DNA from: CAVTGO01 sp963734275
Lineage (GTDB): Bacteria; Actinomycetota; UBA4738; HRBIN12
Length of the DNA: 64,000 bases
Direction: 5' to 3'
Assembly: GCA_963734275.1 (NCBI GenBank)
Contig: CAVTGO010000013.1
Span: 496,001-560,000 of the forward strand
Part shown: positions 26,174 to 35,433 of the stretch, in pieces
Layout of the letters: the number at the start of each line of letters is the position of its first letter
How positions within the stretch are numbered: the stretch's first letter is position 1
The notes under the pieces: model-generated
Seen by the model: only the letters and a program-made list of their open reading frames with translations
Databases searched by the model: none
Told to the model about the DNA's origin: nothing
Position numbers and translations under genes: made by a program

Positions 26174-27931
26174 ATGGCTCCCACTGATCCGGCAGAAAAT
26201 GGAAGAGGCCGTGGCGCCGGGAACGGAAAAGCGCAGCTGGACGAGCTGATCCGCTCCAAGGAGGAGGAGCTCAAGCGCCTCCACGACGAGCGCCGCCGGT
26301 GGGAGGAAGGTCCCCTCGCGCAGGCGCTCGAGAAGTCGGGCGAGCGTCGTGAGCACTTCGACACGCTCTCCGGTCTCGAGACCGACCGCATCTACACGCC
26401 GGAGCACGTCCAGGACGTCGACTACGAGCGGGACCTCGGCTTCCCGGGCCAGTATCCGTTCACGCGGGGGATCCAGCCGACGATGTACCGCGGCCGCCCG
26501 TGGACGATCCGTCAATACGCCGGCTTCGGCACGCCCGAGGCCACCAACGAGCGCTTCAAGTTCCTTCTCTCGCAGGGCCAGCCGGGGCTCTCGACGGCTT
26601 TCGACCTGCCCACGCAGATGGGCCTCGACTCCGATGACGAGCGGGCCGCGGGCGAGGTCGGCCAGGTCGGTGTCGCGATCGATTCGCTGGCCGACATGGA
26701 GGTCGTGTTCGACGGCATCCCGCTCGACCGAGTGTCGACTTCGATGACGATCAATGCGCCGGCGTCGGTGCTGGTCGCGATGTACGCCGCGGTCGCCGAC
26801 AAGCAGGGCGTTCCCCGCGAGCAGGTCTCGGGCACCGCCCAGAACGACGTCCTCAAGGAATACGTGGCGCGGGGCACCTTCATCTATCCGCCCAAGCCCT
26901 CGCTGCGGCTCGCGGCCGACCTGATCGCCTGGTGCGCGACGGACGCGCCTCGCTTCAACGCGATCTCTCTGTCCGGCTACCACATGCGCGAGGCCGGATC
27001 GACCGCGGTCCAGGAGATCGCGTTCACGTTCGCGAACGCGATCGCCTACATCGAGGCGGTGCGCGCGCGTGGCGTCGAGGTCGACGCATTTGCGCCGCGT
27101 CTCTCGTGGATCTTCAACACGCACATCAATTTCTTCGAGGAGATCGCGAAGTACCGCGCGCTGCGCCGCCTCTGGGCGCGCGTCATGAAGGAGCGCTTTG
27201 GCGCCACAGATCCGCGGTCCATGATGCTGAGGACGCACACGCAGACGGGCGGCTCCACGCTCACCGCGCAGCAGCCCGAGAACAACATCGTGCGAGCCGG
27301 GATCCAGGCGCTCGCCGCTGCGCTCGGCGGAGTGCAGTCGATGGCCCTCTCCTGCTACGACGAGGCGCTAGCGATCCCGACCGAGAAGGCCCAGAAGATC
27401 GCTGTCCGCACGCAGCAGATCGTCGCCGAGGAGATCGGGGTCACCGACACGATCGACCCGATGGCCGGCTCCTACTACCTCGAATGGCTGACCGGGGAGC
27501 TCGAGCGGCGGGCGATCGAGGAGATGGACAAGATCGAGGAGATGGGCGGCGCCGTCGAGGCGATCGACTCGGGCTACTACCACAAGGCGATCCTCGACGA
27601 GGCCTACAAGTGGGAGCAGGACCTGAACGAGGGTGAGCGCGTGGTGGTCGGCGTGAACAAGTACCGCGACGCCGAGGAGCCGCAGCCCGAGTACTTCCGC
27701 GTCGACCCGACGCTCGCAGAGCGCCAGCGGGAGAAGCTCGACAAGCTGCGCGACGAGCGCGACGCGGCTGCCTCCGACAAGGCCCTGGCCAACCTTCGCG
27801 TGGCAGCCGAAGGCGACGGCAACCTGATGCCCGCGATCATCGAAGCCGTGCACGCCTACTGCACTCTGGGGGAGATCTCCGGCACGATGAAGGGCGTCTT
27901 CGGCGAGTACAAGGCGCTTGCAACGATCTAG
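26174..27931 (+). CDS. Methylmalonyl-CoA mutase large subunit, without the B12-binding domain
   Basis: Radical carbon-skeleton isomerase interconverting methylmalonyl-CoA and succinyl-CoA. The 585-residue protein has an N-terminal charged helix, then GIQPTMYRGRPWTIRQYAGF, GLSTAFDLPTQMGLDSD, STSMTINAPASVLVAMYAA, GTAQNDVLKEY, ISLSGYHMREAGSTAVQE, HTQTGGSTLTAQQPENNIVR and DEALAIPTEKAQKIAVRTQQ. It ends at the TIM-barrel domain, with no DxHxxG cobalamin domain, so the B12-binding small subunit must be encoded elsewhere. Isobutyryl-CoA or ethylmalonyl-CoA mutase activity cannot be excluded from sequence alone. An AGGAGG Shine-Dalgarno sequence precedes the ATG. Confidence 0.9.
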   Translation: MAPTDPAENGRGRGAGNGKAQLDELIRSKEEELKRLHDERRRWEEGPLAQALEKSGERREHFDTLSGLETDRIYTPEHVQDVDYERDLGFPGQYPFTRGIQPTMYRGRPWTIRQYAGFGTPEATNERFKFLLSQGQPGLSTAFDLPTQMGLDSDDERAAGEVGQVGVAIDSLADMEVVFDGIPLDRVSTSMTINAPASVLVAMYAAVADKQGVPREQVSGTAQNDVLKEYVARGTFIYPPKPSLRLAADLIAWCATDAPRFNAISLSGYHMREAGSTAVQEIAFTFANAIAYIEAVRARGVEVDAFAPRLSWIFNTHINFFEEIAKYRALRRLWARVMKERFGATDPRSMMLRTHTQTGGSTLTAQQPENNIVRAGIQALAAALGGVQSMALSCYDEALAIPTEKAQKIAVRTQQIVAEEIGVTDTIDPMAGSYYLEWLTGELERRAIEEMDKIEEMGGAVEAIDSGYYHKAILDEAYKWEQDLNEGERVVVGVNKYRDAEEPQPEYFRVDPTLAERQREKLDKLRDERDAAASDKALANLRVAAEGDGNLMPAIIEAVHAYCTLGEISGTMKGVFGEYKALATI

Positions 27932-28124
27932 CGCCGGCGTTATCGAGCTGGTCCGCCACTCGAGGCTCGCCCAGCTCGGCTTCTTCTTCGTCGCCTTCGT
28001 GACCGCCACCCTGGTGGCGAAGGCATTCGGCGCCGGCTGGGGCACGGCCTCCACGTTCGGGCAGATCACGTTCGCCTCCGTGCTGGTGCTGGTGCTGTTG
28101 ACGGACGAGCCACCCGGCAAGTGA
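27918..28124 (+). CDS. Small two-helix membrane protein
   Basis: 68 residues from a TTG inside the end of the mutase gene. Two hydrophobic segments are seen: LAQLGFFFVAFVTATLVA and TFGQITFASVLVLVLLTD, separated by a Gly/Trp-containing turn, with a short PPGK tail. Its TGA overlaps the GTG of the secreted hydrolase gene (GTGA), so translation is probably coupled. No family recognised. The TTG start is the only usable one in frame, which lowers confidence. Confidence 0.45.
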   Translation: MQRSSAGVIELVRHSRLAQLGFFFVAFVTATLVAKAFGAGWGTASTFGQITFASVLVLVLLTDEPPGK

Positions 28125-29943
28125 GCGCGCGCGTCGTCGCGGGCGCCGCGCTGCTGCTGGGCCTTGCGCTGCCGCCGCCGGCGCACGCGATCACGTTCAC
28201 CCCGTGTCCCGGCCTGCCGGGCATCCAGTGCGGCAGCCTCGACGTGCCGCTCGACCATTCGGGCCGGGTGCCGGGGTCGCTCCGCCTGCACGTCGAGCGC
28301 GTCCCCGCCCGTAAGGCCTCACGCGCCCCCGTGTTCGTGCTCGAGGGCGGCCCCGGGGCGAGTGTGACTGCGTCAGCCCGCGCCTACGCCGGCCTCTTGC
28401 GGCCACAGCGCGCCGATCGTGACCTCGTGCTCGTAGACCAGCGCGGGACAGGGCTGTCGGGCGCCCTGCGATGCGCCGGCATCAAGATCCCCGACTCGAA
28501 GCCCGCCGTCGGGCAGGCCGACACCGCCGCCCGCTGCGCCGCCACGCTCGGGCCGGCTGCGGCCTTCTACACGACCCGCGAGTCGGCCGGGGACCTGGAC
28601 GCGCTACGCACTGCGCTCGGCGCGGAGAAGATCGCCCTGTTGGGCAGTTCGTACGGCACCAAGCTCGCGCTCGCCTACGCCGTCCTCTTTCCAGCACGGG
28701 TGGACCGCATGGTGCTGGATTCCGTTGTCCCGCTCGACGAGCCCACCTTCGACCTCGAATCGTTCCAGGCGGTCCCACGCGTGCTCGACAAGCTCTGTGC
28801 GGCCACCTGTGACAGGTTCACCACCGACCCGGTGGCGGACACGGCCAGGCTCGTGGCGAAGATGCGGGCCCGCGGTGTTCTGAAGGGCACCGTGATCGAT
28901 GCACGCGGGCGACGGCGCGCCGGGCGGATCGGCAGGGTCCGGCTCGCCGGGGTCCTGTTCTCGGGTGATTACCTCGGCATCCTGAGGGCCTCCTACCCGG
29001 CCGCGGTCCGCTCCGCGCTGGGCGGCGACCTCACTCCCCTCCTGCGACTTGCCAACTGGGCCGAGCGTGGGTCGATAACAGCGGTACCGAGGTTCTTCAG
29101 CGATGCGATGTACACCGCGAACGTGTGTCAGGAGTCACCCCTCTGGAGTCCCTCCACGCCCATCCCCGGCCGTCTGGCGGAAGCGAAGGCGCGCGCGTCC
29201 GCGCTCTCACCGTCCGCCCTCTACCCCTTTGACCGCGACACGGCGCTCAACACGTCCGATGCTCAGCTTTGCCTCAAGTGGCCATCGGTCGACCCTCCGC
29301 TGCCCGCCGGCCCGTTGCCCGCGGTTCCGACCCTGTTGCTGGCCGGCGAGGACGACCTGCGGACGCCGCTGGAGGGCGCGGAGCGAGTCGCGCGGGCGAT
29401 CCCCGGCGCGCGGGTGCTGACGGTGCCGGGAGTCGGGCACGGGGTCTACCCGGGCTTCTCGGTATGTCCCGAGCGCGCCTTCAACGACTTCATGGCCGAC
29501 CGTCCGGTCCGCCCGTGCAAACCGGGTACGGAGCCGCCCTACGCGATTCCCCCGCCCCCCATTCGCTGCGTGAGCTCCGTCCCGAGCCCGGCTACCGCGG
29601 CGTGGTCGGCCGGACCATTTCGGCCGTCTACCTGACGATCATCGACGTGGACGAGGCGCTCACCACCTCCCTCTACTCGGAGCGCGGCTTCGCACGGGTG
29701 GGCGGCCTGCGGGCGGGCTGGGCGCACGACCACTACTCGCCCCGCGTCCGCCGGCCGAGGATCACGCTGCACAGCTACTCGTATGTCCGGGGCGTGCGGG
29801 TGAGCGGGCGGATCGACGGCCTGACCCGCCGGCACGGACGGTTGCGCGTGACCGGCAGCGCGGCGGCGCGCGGGCGGTTGATCCTGCACCGTGACGGCTC
29901 CCTCACGGGCCGCCTCGGCGGCCGCCGGGTCCGGACCTCCTAG
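28121..29943 (+). CDS. Secreted alpha/beta hydrolase, TAP-like (tripeptidyl aminopeptidase type), one frameshift
   Basis: A signal peptide (ALLLGLALPPPAHA) is followed by a proteinase-type alpha/beta hydrolase: GSLDVPLDH, VFVLEGGPGASV (oxyanion region), LVLVDQRGTGLSG, nucleophile in ALLGSSYGTKLALAYA, the catalytic Asp in LLAGEDDLRTP and His in VPGVGHGVYPG. The C-terminal TAP-like domain is visible around ALCPF-type ALYPFDRDTALN. The main frame ends at 29635, but conserved-looking sequence (GYRGVVGRTISAVYLTIIDV to GRLGGRRVRT) continues in another frame to 29943; the switch lies in the C run at 29549-29560. Cys pairs suggest disulfides. The GTG overlaps the upstream stop. Confidence 0.78.
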
Positions 29944-29958
29944 TGGAGGGGCCACCAG

Positions 29959-31113
29959 TTACGGTTGCGGGACTGGCTTACCGCGGAACGCCTTGGCGAA
30001 GAGCGCCGCGCCGATCGCATCGTTTGCGGCCCCGGTCAGGTGCAGGCGGTCGTTGGACTCGAACGCAGCCTGGAGCTTGACTCGAGACGGGTCGGAGGTG
30101 TCGGCGAGCACAGGATCGAGGTCGACGTACGGGTAGCCCGCCGTCCGGATGAAGTCGTTGACGTCGTTCCGGGCGGCTTCCTTCGTGCTGTTCCACCTGA
30201 CGTGATTCCCAAATGGCGGCACGGTCAGGGCCCAGGGTTCCCCGCCATTGGCGGCGATGCCGCTGTAGATCGTCTTCAGGTTGGCGGTGATGGTCGATGT
30301 TGCGACCTCGTTGTTTATGTCGTTGAAACCGACGAGGACGAAACACTCGAAAGGCTTGTGGCTGTAGACATCGCGCTCCAGCCGCGAGATCGTGTCCGCG
30401 GTCGTATCGTGGCCGACGCCCGCGTTGATCACACAGGCATACGCCCCCAGGCGCGTGCTCAGTCCGCGTGTGGGATAGCTCGACACGTTCGTCTGCCCCT
30501 TGGTCATCGAGTCGCCGACGCAGACGATCCGGCGCTGGAACAGGACGACCAGGTTGGGCACCACCGTCAGGCCGGTGGGCTCGACCACACTCGCCGGCAG
30601 CGGGAAACCGGTGTCCTTGAAGAGCGCCTTTGTCTTGCCCGGCGCGGCCAGCGCCATGCTGCCCGGCAGATACACGGAGTTCCCGAGATCTGAGGCCGAA
30701 AGGCTCCCCGGGGTCCCCTGGACCGGGCCCATGCCGAACGCGGCATAGACGTCGGCGGCATCGGGCAGCTTGATCGGGGAAGCGAACGCGAGCGACGCCC
30801 TGCGCGGATCGACCTCTTCGCCGCCGCCGGCGTTCCACAACCGGGCGCTCATGCTGCCGGACGATCCCAGCAGCGTCAGCTGTCCGGCGTCGACCATGTA
30901 GAGCCCCACGTCGATCGGATCATTCGCCGAGGAAACGGTGTCGACGACGAAGCCGAGTCCGGAAGCCGTCCTTCCGAGCCCGTCGCGCGGAAGTAGCGCG
31001 AGGTAGGCGCGCTCGGCGGTCAACGCAAGGCTCGCCTTCGAACCCGCGTTACCGAGCGGCAGTTCCAGGAAGGGCGGCGAGTTTCGCCGGAAACCCTTTA
31101 ACAGGGACAGCAC
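29959..31113 (-). CDS. SGNH/GDSL-type hydrolase
   Basis: 384-residue esterase-like protein. The C-terminal half has the four blocks of the SGNH fold: CVGDSMTKGQT (nucleophile Ser and its block), VINAGVGHDTTADT (Gly), VLVGFNDINNEV (Asn) and DRLHLTGAANDAIG (Asp-x2-His). The N-terminal 190 residues are a beta-rich region (SKASLALTAERAYLALLPRD, VVDTVSSANDPIDVGLYMVD) resembling carbohydrate- or surface-binding jelly-roll domains. No obvious signal peptide at the GTG start. It converges on the TAP-like hydrolase with only 15 bases between stops. The natural ester substrate is unknown. Confidence 0.8.
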   Translation of the reverse strand: MLSLLKGFRRNSPPFLELPLGNAGSKASLALTAERAYLALLPRDGLGRTASGLGFVVDTVSSANDPIDVGLYMVDAGQLTLLGSSGSMSARLWNAGGGEEVDPRRASLAFASPIKLPDAADVYAAFGMGPVQGTPGSLSASDLGNSVYLPGSMALAAPGKTKALFKDTGFPLPASVVEPTGLTVVPNLVVLFQRRIVCVGDSMTKGQTNVSSYPTRGLSTRLGAYACVINAGVGHDTTADTISRLERDVYSHKPFECFVLVGFNDINNEVATSTITANLKTIYSGIAANGGEPWALTVPPFGNHVRWNSTKEAARNDVNDFIRTAGYPYVDLDPVLADTSDPSRVKLQAAFESNDRLHLTGAANDAIGAALFAKAFRGKPVPQP

Positions 31114-31140
31114 GAGGCCGTTGGAATATCAAACAATGCG

Positions 31141-31162
31141 GCGGCGCAGTCCGCTGAGCCGC
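31141..31162 (-). terminator. Stem-loop between two minus-strand genes
   Basis: GCGGCGCAG (31141-31149) pairs with CTGAGCCGC (31154-31162) with one mismatch around a four-base loop. On the minus strand it follows the stop of the secreted protein by 19 bases, so it could end that transcript. The sequence after it is only moderately T-rich, so evidence is weak. Confidence 0.3.
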
Positions 31163-31180
31163 AAAACCCGCCCGGGACCG

Positions 31181-31822
31181 TCAGCTGCGCCTGTGCGGAT
31201 CGACGTAGACGTCGTCGACCGACCAGGTACCGCTTCCCTGCGGGGTGAAGCGGAAGACGACCGGCGTCTGCTGGTTGGGGAGGAGCGGCAGCAGGTTCGC
31301 CACGATCAGCAGCTTCGGGCTGGGCGCCCATGCGGTGTGCGGGGAGATGATGCCGATCGGCAGCGAGAGCGTCAGGCCGAGAGACGTTTCGAAGATCACG
31401 TCCACCCGCAGGCTCGAGAGCAGTCCGGTCCCTGAGCTCTTCGAGAAGAAGCGCATCGTGGGCTTGTCGAGTCCGACGCAGAAGGCCCGCGTGCTCGCGG
31501 AGCTTCCCTGCGGCAAGGACAGCGACTTCGTGTCCCGCGTCGAGTTGACGTAGAAGCTTTCGTTGCCGGTGACCACGGAAGCCTTCGAGAGCGTCCAGTC
31601 GGTCGTCCCGGCCTCGAGCCCGCCGTTGGACACGAGCGTGTAATAGGCGGAGTCGCCGAAGCGCAGGAACGGCTGCTTGGTCACCGGCGCGGTGCAGCCG
31701 GTGGCCGTCTTGACGAGGAGGCCCGCGCTGGCCGGGGGCACGGCCAGCACGAGCAGGGAGGAGCCGGTGAGGAGAGCAAGCAGGGAGGCGCGGCGGCAAC
31801 GCGCAGCGAACGAACGCAGCAT
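31181..31822 (-). CDS. Secreted protein of unknown function
   Basis: 213 residues with an Arg-rich n-region, hydrophobic core and signal peptidase site (LLALLTGSSLLVLAVPPASA). The mature part is Ser/Thr-rich and beta-predicted: LVSNGGLEAGTTDWTLSKAS, STRDTKSLSLPQGSSAST, VDVIFETSLGLTLSLPIGII and VFRFTPQGSGTWSVDDVYVD. The NGGLEAGTTDW opening and WSVDDVYVD ending are typical of extracellular carbohydrate-binding-like jelly-roll modules. Two cysteines are near the ends. No enzyme motif. Upstream of the SGNH hydrolase on the same strand, 67 bases apart, so both could be exported to the same place. Confidence 0.7.
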   Translation of the reverse strand: MLRSFAARCRRASLLALLTGSSLLVLAVPPASAGLLVKTATGCTAPVTKQPFLRFGDSAYYTLVSNGGLEAGTTDWTLSKASVVTGNESFYVNSTRDTKSLSLPQGSSASTRAFCVGLDKPTMRFFSKSSGTGLLSSLRVDVIFETSLGLTLSLPIGIISPHTAWAPSPKLLIVANLLPLLPNQQTPVVFRFTPQGSGTWSVDDVYVDPHRRS

Positions 31823-31893
31823 CGGAGTTCCAATCGTCGAGGGGGGAGGTAGTCCGCTGGACTGGGGGGAGGGCCCCGTGGACTGGTTCCATC

Positions 31894-33363
31894 ATGCGTG
31901 AGGTTCCGGCGCATGTCACTCGGACATCCGGCCAGCGCGTGCTCGCGGGAGGCGAGTCAGGAGAGAGCGCCTGCGTGTCGATAACCGTCCCGGTGAAAGG
32001 CATCGGAATCGAAACGGGGCGGCACCTGAATCCGGCCGTGCAGCGCCTCCTGGTGGGAGCGGAAGAGAGCCTGTCGCGCCCCCTCGACCGGCGCGAGCGC
32101 ATGGTCGAATGGCTCTTCGCGGCAACGTTTCTCGTCGCCGCCGTCGAGATGGCCCTCCTGCTCGACACCGCGCGCTCGCTGTCCGTCGGGACGGCGGCCG
32201 CGCTCGTCGTCGCATACGCGATCGCCTCGCGCGTGCGCTTCAGCGACGGAGCGGGCTACACCGTGCCGACTGAGCTCGTTTTCGTGCCGATGTTGTTCTT
32301 GTTGCCCACGCCGCTCGTGCCTCTTTTCGTGGCGGCCGGGACGTTGCTCGGAAACGTGCCCGACTACGTTCGGGGCAAGACGAGGGCGGACCGCATAGTG
32401 CTGTCGCTCGGGGACTCCTGGCATGCCGTCCCCCCCGCGCTCCTGCTCATCGTCGCAGGCGCCCAGGTGTTCGCTCCCGAGCACTGGCCGATCTACCTGG
32501 TCGCGCTCGCCACCCAGTTCGCAGGCGACTTCGTCATCTCGACGGCGCGTGAATGGATCGCCGTAGGGGCCTCGCCGAAGGTGCAGGTGCGCCTGCTGGC
32601 CTGGGTCTACATGGTCGACCTCCTGCTCGCCCCGATCGGATTGCTCGCCGCGCTGGCGACCGACGAGTTCTCGTATGCGTTCCTGCTCGTGCTGCCGCTC
32701 GCAGCCCTGCTGGCGATCTTCTCCAAGGAACGCGCCGAGCGCCTGCGTCACGCAGTCGACCTGAGCCTCGCGTACCACGGCACCGCGCTGCTCCTGGGAG
32801 ATCTCATCGAGGCCGATCACGAGTACACGGGCAGCCATACGCGCAGCGTGGTCGCGCTGTCGCTCGAGGTTGCATCCGACCTGGGAATGGACGACCGCGA
32901 GCGTCAGAAGGTCGAGCTCGGCGCGCTCCTCCACGATGTCGGCAAGATCGCGATCCCGAACGAGATCATCAACAAGCCGGGACCGCTCAGCCCCGACGAG
33001 TGGACGATCGTCAAGACCCATACGATCGAGGGCCAGCAGATGCTGGACCGCGTGGGCGGGCTGCTGCGTGAAGTTGGGTGCGTGGTCCGCTCCTCGCACG
33101 AGCGCTGGGACGGAGCGGGCTATCCCGACGCGCTGCAGGGAGAGGAGATCCCACCCGCCGCCCGTGTCGTCTCGTGCTGCGACGCGTTCAATGCGATGAC
33201 CACGAGCCGTTCCTACAGGCCCGCCATGTCGCTGACAGCGGCCGTGACCGAGCTCCGCGCGAATGCCGGGACGCAGTTCAGCCCGGCCGTGGTCGACGCC
33301 CTCGTTCGAGTGGTGGGACGCTCGGCGGAGGGCAAGCGGGACCCGGACGCAGTAGCCGCCTGA
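31894..33363 (+). CDS. Membrane-bound HD-GYP domain phosphodiesterase
   Basis: Up to 489 residues. The N-terminal half has about eight hydrophobic segments (for example LFAATFLVAAVEMALLL, ALVVAYAIASRV, LVFVPMLFLLPTPLVPLFVA, LLAPIGLLAALA), forming a membrane sensor-like domain. From about residue 300 comes an HD-GYP domain: EADHEYTGSHTRSVVALSLE, the metal HD in LGALLHDVGKIAIP, VKTHTIEGQQML, RSSHERWDGAGYP (the GYP motif) and VVSCCDAFNAMTTSRSYRP. It should degrade c-di-GMP or a related dinucleotide. The start is uncertain; ATG 31894 and GTG 31975 are both in frame, and the first 35 residues lack clear character. Confidence 0.85.
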   Translation: MREVPAHVTRTSGQRVLAGGESGESACVSITVPVKGIGIETGRHLNPAVQRLLVGAEESLSRPLDRRERMVEWLFAATFLVAAVEMALLLDTARSLSVGTAAALVVAYAIASRVRFSDGAGYTVPTELVFVPMLFLLPTPLVPLFVAAGTLLGNVPDYVRGKTRADRIVLSLGDSWHAVPPALLLIVAGAQVFAPEHWPIYLVALATQFAGDFVISTAREWIAVGASPKVQVRLLAWVYMVDLLLAPIGLLAALATDEFSYAFLLVLPLAALLAIFSKERAERLRHAVDLSLAYHGTALLLGDLIEADHEYTGSHTRSVVALSLEVASDLGMDDRERQKVELGALLHDVGKIAIPNEIINKPGPLSPDEWTIVKTHTIEGQQMLDRVGGLLREVGCVVRSSHERWDGAGYPDALQGEEIPPAARVVSCCDAFNAMTTSRSYRPAMSLTAAVTELRANAGTQFSPAVVDALVRVVGRSAEGKRDPDAVAA

Positions 33364-33391
33364 ACCGCGCCCGCGGTAGGGTCCGGCCCGC

Positions 33392-34366
33392 ATGCCAGGC
33401 CTCGGCACCTTCATCTCCGTCGGCAGATCCCTCGACCAGGCGATCGAGCGCGTTCAGCGGGCCGAGCAGCTCGGCTACGACTCCACCTATGTGACTCACA
33501 TCGCGGGGCGCGACTCGCTCACGGTGCTGATGGCATACGCGGCGGCCACCGAGCGGATCAAGCTCGGCACAGGCGTGCTGCCGATCTACTCCCGGACGCC
33601 GGTCGCGACGGCGCAGTCCGCCGCCACGATCGACGAGTACTCGAACGGGCGGATGGTGCTCGGCCTCGGCGTCTCGCATGCTGTGACCGTCGAGCACTGG
33701 TACGGGCAGAAGATCGAGCGGCCGTTGAAGGCGATGCGCGAGTACGCCGGGGTCATCCGCGCGTGCTTCCGGGGCGAAAATCCACCGGAGTGCGAGGTCT
33801 TCCCCAGCCGCTTCCGCTTCATGGGCTACGAGCCGCGTCCGGACATCCCGATCTACGTCGCCGCGCTCTCTCCGAAGATGATCAGGCTCGCGGGCGAGAT
33901 CTCCGACGGAGCGATGCTGTGGCTCTGCAACCCGAACTACATCCGTGAGGTGGTGGTGCCGGAGGTGCAGGCGGGACTGGAGCGAGCCGGGCGGTCCCCC
34001 GACGGCTTCGACATCGTCGCCGCGGTGCCGTCCGCGGTCACAGACGACAAGGCCGCGGCCTACGAGACCATGCGGAACGACCTGCTGACCTACTGGAGCC
34101 TGCCGTTCTACCGGGCGATGATCGAACGGTCGGGCTTCCGCGAGGACATCGCCGGGTTCGACGAGGCCATGCAATCCGGCGACGTCGAGCGGGCCAAGGC
34201 GGCGATCTCGGACCGCTTCCTGGACGACCTCACGGCGATCGGATCGCCGGACGAGGTGCGGGCCGGAATCAAGCGATATGCGGACGCCGGCGCCACCTCG
34301 CCAGGGGTGGGTCCCGTCCCGAAGACCGACTTCCTCGCCACGCTCGAAGCCGCAAAACCCGCCTAG
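33392..34366 (+). CDS. LLM-class F420-dependent oxidoreductase
   Basis: 324-residue bacterial-luciferase-like TIM barrel. Blocks include FISVGRSLDQAIERVQRAEQ, GYDSTYVTHIAGRDSLTVL, AAATERIKLGTGVLPIYSRT, ATIDEYSNGRMVLGLGVSH and IPIYVAALSPKMIRLAGEIS, which match the F420-binding branch of the luciferase family and not the FMN monooxygenases. The enzyme would use reduced F420, whose synthesis genes lie at 8.8-15.7 kb. The substrate is unknown. The ATG lies 28 bases after the HD-GYP gene. Frame intact. Confidence 0.85.
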   Translation: MPGLGTFISVGRSLDQAIERVQRAEQLGYDSTYVTHIAGRDSLTVLMAYAAATERIKLGTGVLPIYSRTPVATAQSAATIDEYSNGRMVLGLGVSHAVTVEHWYGQKIERPLKAMREYAGVIRACFRGENPPECEVFPSRFRFMGYEPRPDIPIYVAALSPKMIRLAGEISDGAMLWLCNPNYIREVVVPEVQAGLERAGRSPDGFDIVAAVPSAVTDDKAAAYETMRNDLLTYWSLPFYRAMIERSGFREDIAGFDEAMQSGDVERAKAAISDRFLDDLTAIGSPDEVRAGIKRYADAGATSPGVGPVPKTDFLATLEAAKPA

Positions 34367-34423
34367 AGCCCCGGAAACCGGCTCCCCGGCCGGTCCGAAG
34401 GGCATCGGTCTAGACTAATTCCG

Positions 34424-35428
34424 ATGGCATCCCTGGTCGCTTCACCGCTGAGGGACGGCCACGGCCGCCTGATCGGCGACCTGCGGGTCTCCGTCACGGA
34501 TCGCTGCAACTTCCGCTGTCAGTACTGCATGCCGGCCGAGGGCCTCCCGTGGCTGGATCGCGCAGACGTGCTCACGTTCGAGGAGATCGAGCGGCTGGTG
34601 CGGCTGCTCGTCCCGCTCGGGGTGCGCAGCGTGCGCCTGACGGGCGGCGAGCCGCTCGTCCGCCGAGAGCTCCCCAAGCTGGTCGCGATGCTGAGCGCAA
34701 TCGACGGGCTCGAGGACCTCTCGCTGACGACCAACGGCTACCTGTTGGAGAAGATGGCCGAGGAGCTCGTGGAAGCGGGCCTCGAGCGCATCAACGTGTC
34801 GCTCGACTCGCTCTCGCGCGATCGGTTCTTCCAGATGACGCGGCGCGACTCGCTTCCCCAGGTGATCAGGGGCCTGGAGACGCTCGAGCGCTTTCCGCAG
34901 CTCAGCCCGGTGAAGGTCAACTGCGTGGCGATGCGCGGATTCACCGAGGACGAGGTGCTTCCCTTTGCCGAGCTCGCCCGCCGCAAGCCATATCAGGTGC
35001 GGTTCATCGAGTTCATGCCGCTCGACGCCGACCGAGCCTGGTCCGAGGACCGTGTCCTGACCGGTGCCGAGATCGTCGCGATGATCGAGCGCGTGTACCC
35101 CCTCGAGCCGCTTCCGCGCGAGGACCACGCGACGGCGAAGGTCTGGCGCTTCCTGGACGGGCGCGGCGAGATCGGCTTCGTGAATCCCGTGTCGGAGCCC
35201 TTCTGCGCGGACTGCGACCGCATCCGGCTGACGGCCGAGGGCAAGCTCCGTACCTGCCTCTTCAGCATGCACGAGACGGACCTCCGCGCCGCGCTGCGCG
35301 GCGATGCGACCGACGTCGAGGTCGTCGAGGCGATCCGCGACGCGGTCTGGCGCAAGGAGCTCAAGCACCACGTGTCCGAGCCCGGATTCCGCCAGCCCCC
35401 GCGCACCATGAGTCAGATCGGCGGGTAA
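34424..35428 (+). CDS. moaA: GTP 3',8-cyclase (molybdenum cofactor biosynthesis)
   Basis: First enzyme of molybdopterin synthesis, a radical-SAM protein of 334 residues. The N-terminal cluster motif is DRCNFRCQYCMP (C-x3-C-x2-C), followed by VRLTGGEPLVRRELP. The C-terminal cluster that binds GTP is FCADCDRIRLTAEGKLRTCL (C-x2-C-x13-C). Its last residues (SQIGG) fit the family's GG tail. No other moa gene is adjacent, so the pathway is scattered. The ATG lies 57 bases after the LLM gene. Frame intact. Confidence 0.95.
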   Translation: MASLVASPLRDGHGRLIGDLRVSVTDRCNFRCQYCMPAEGLPWLDRADVLTFEEIERLVRLLVPLGVRSVRLTGGEPLVRRELPKLVAMLSAIDGLEDLSLTTNGYLLEKMAEELVEAGLERINVSLDSLSRDRFFQMTRRDSLPQVIRGLETLERFPQLSPVKVNCVAMRGFTEDEVLPFAELARRKPYQVRFIEFMPLDADRAWSEDRVLTGAEIVAMIERVYPLEPLPREDHATAKVWRFLDGRGEIGFVNPVSEPFCADCDRIRLTAEGKLRTCLFSMHETDLRAALRGDATDVEVVEAIRDAVWRKELKHHVSEPGFRQPPRTMSQIGG

Positions 35429-35433
35429 AAGAT

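Noticed and set aside
26174..27931. Calling the mutase ethylmalonyl-CoA mutase because ccr is near
   Set aside because: It lacks the fused B12-binding domain of Ecm/MeaA and matches the split methylmalonyl-CoA mutase large subunit.
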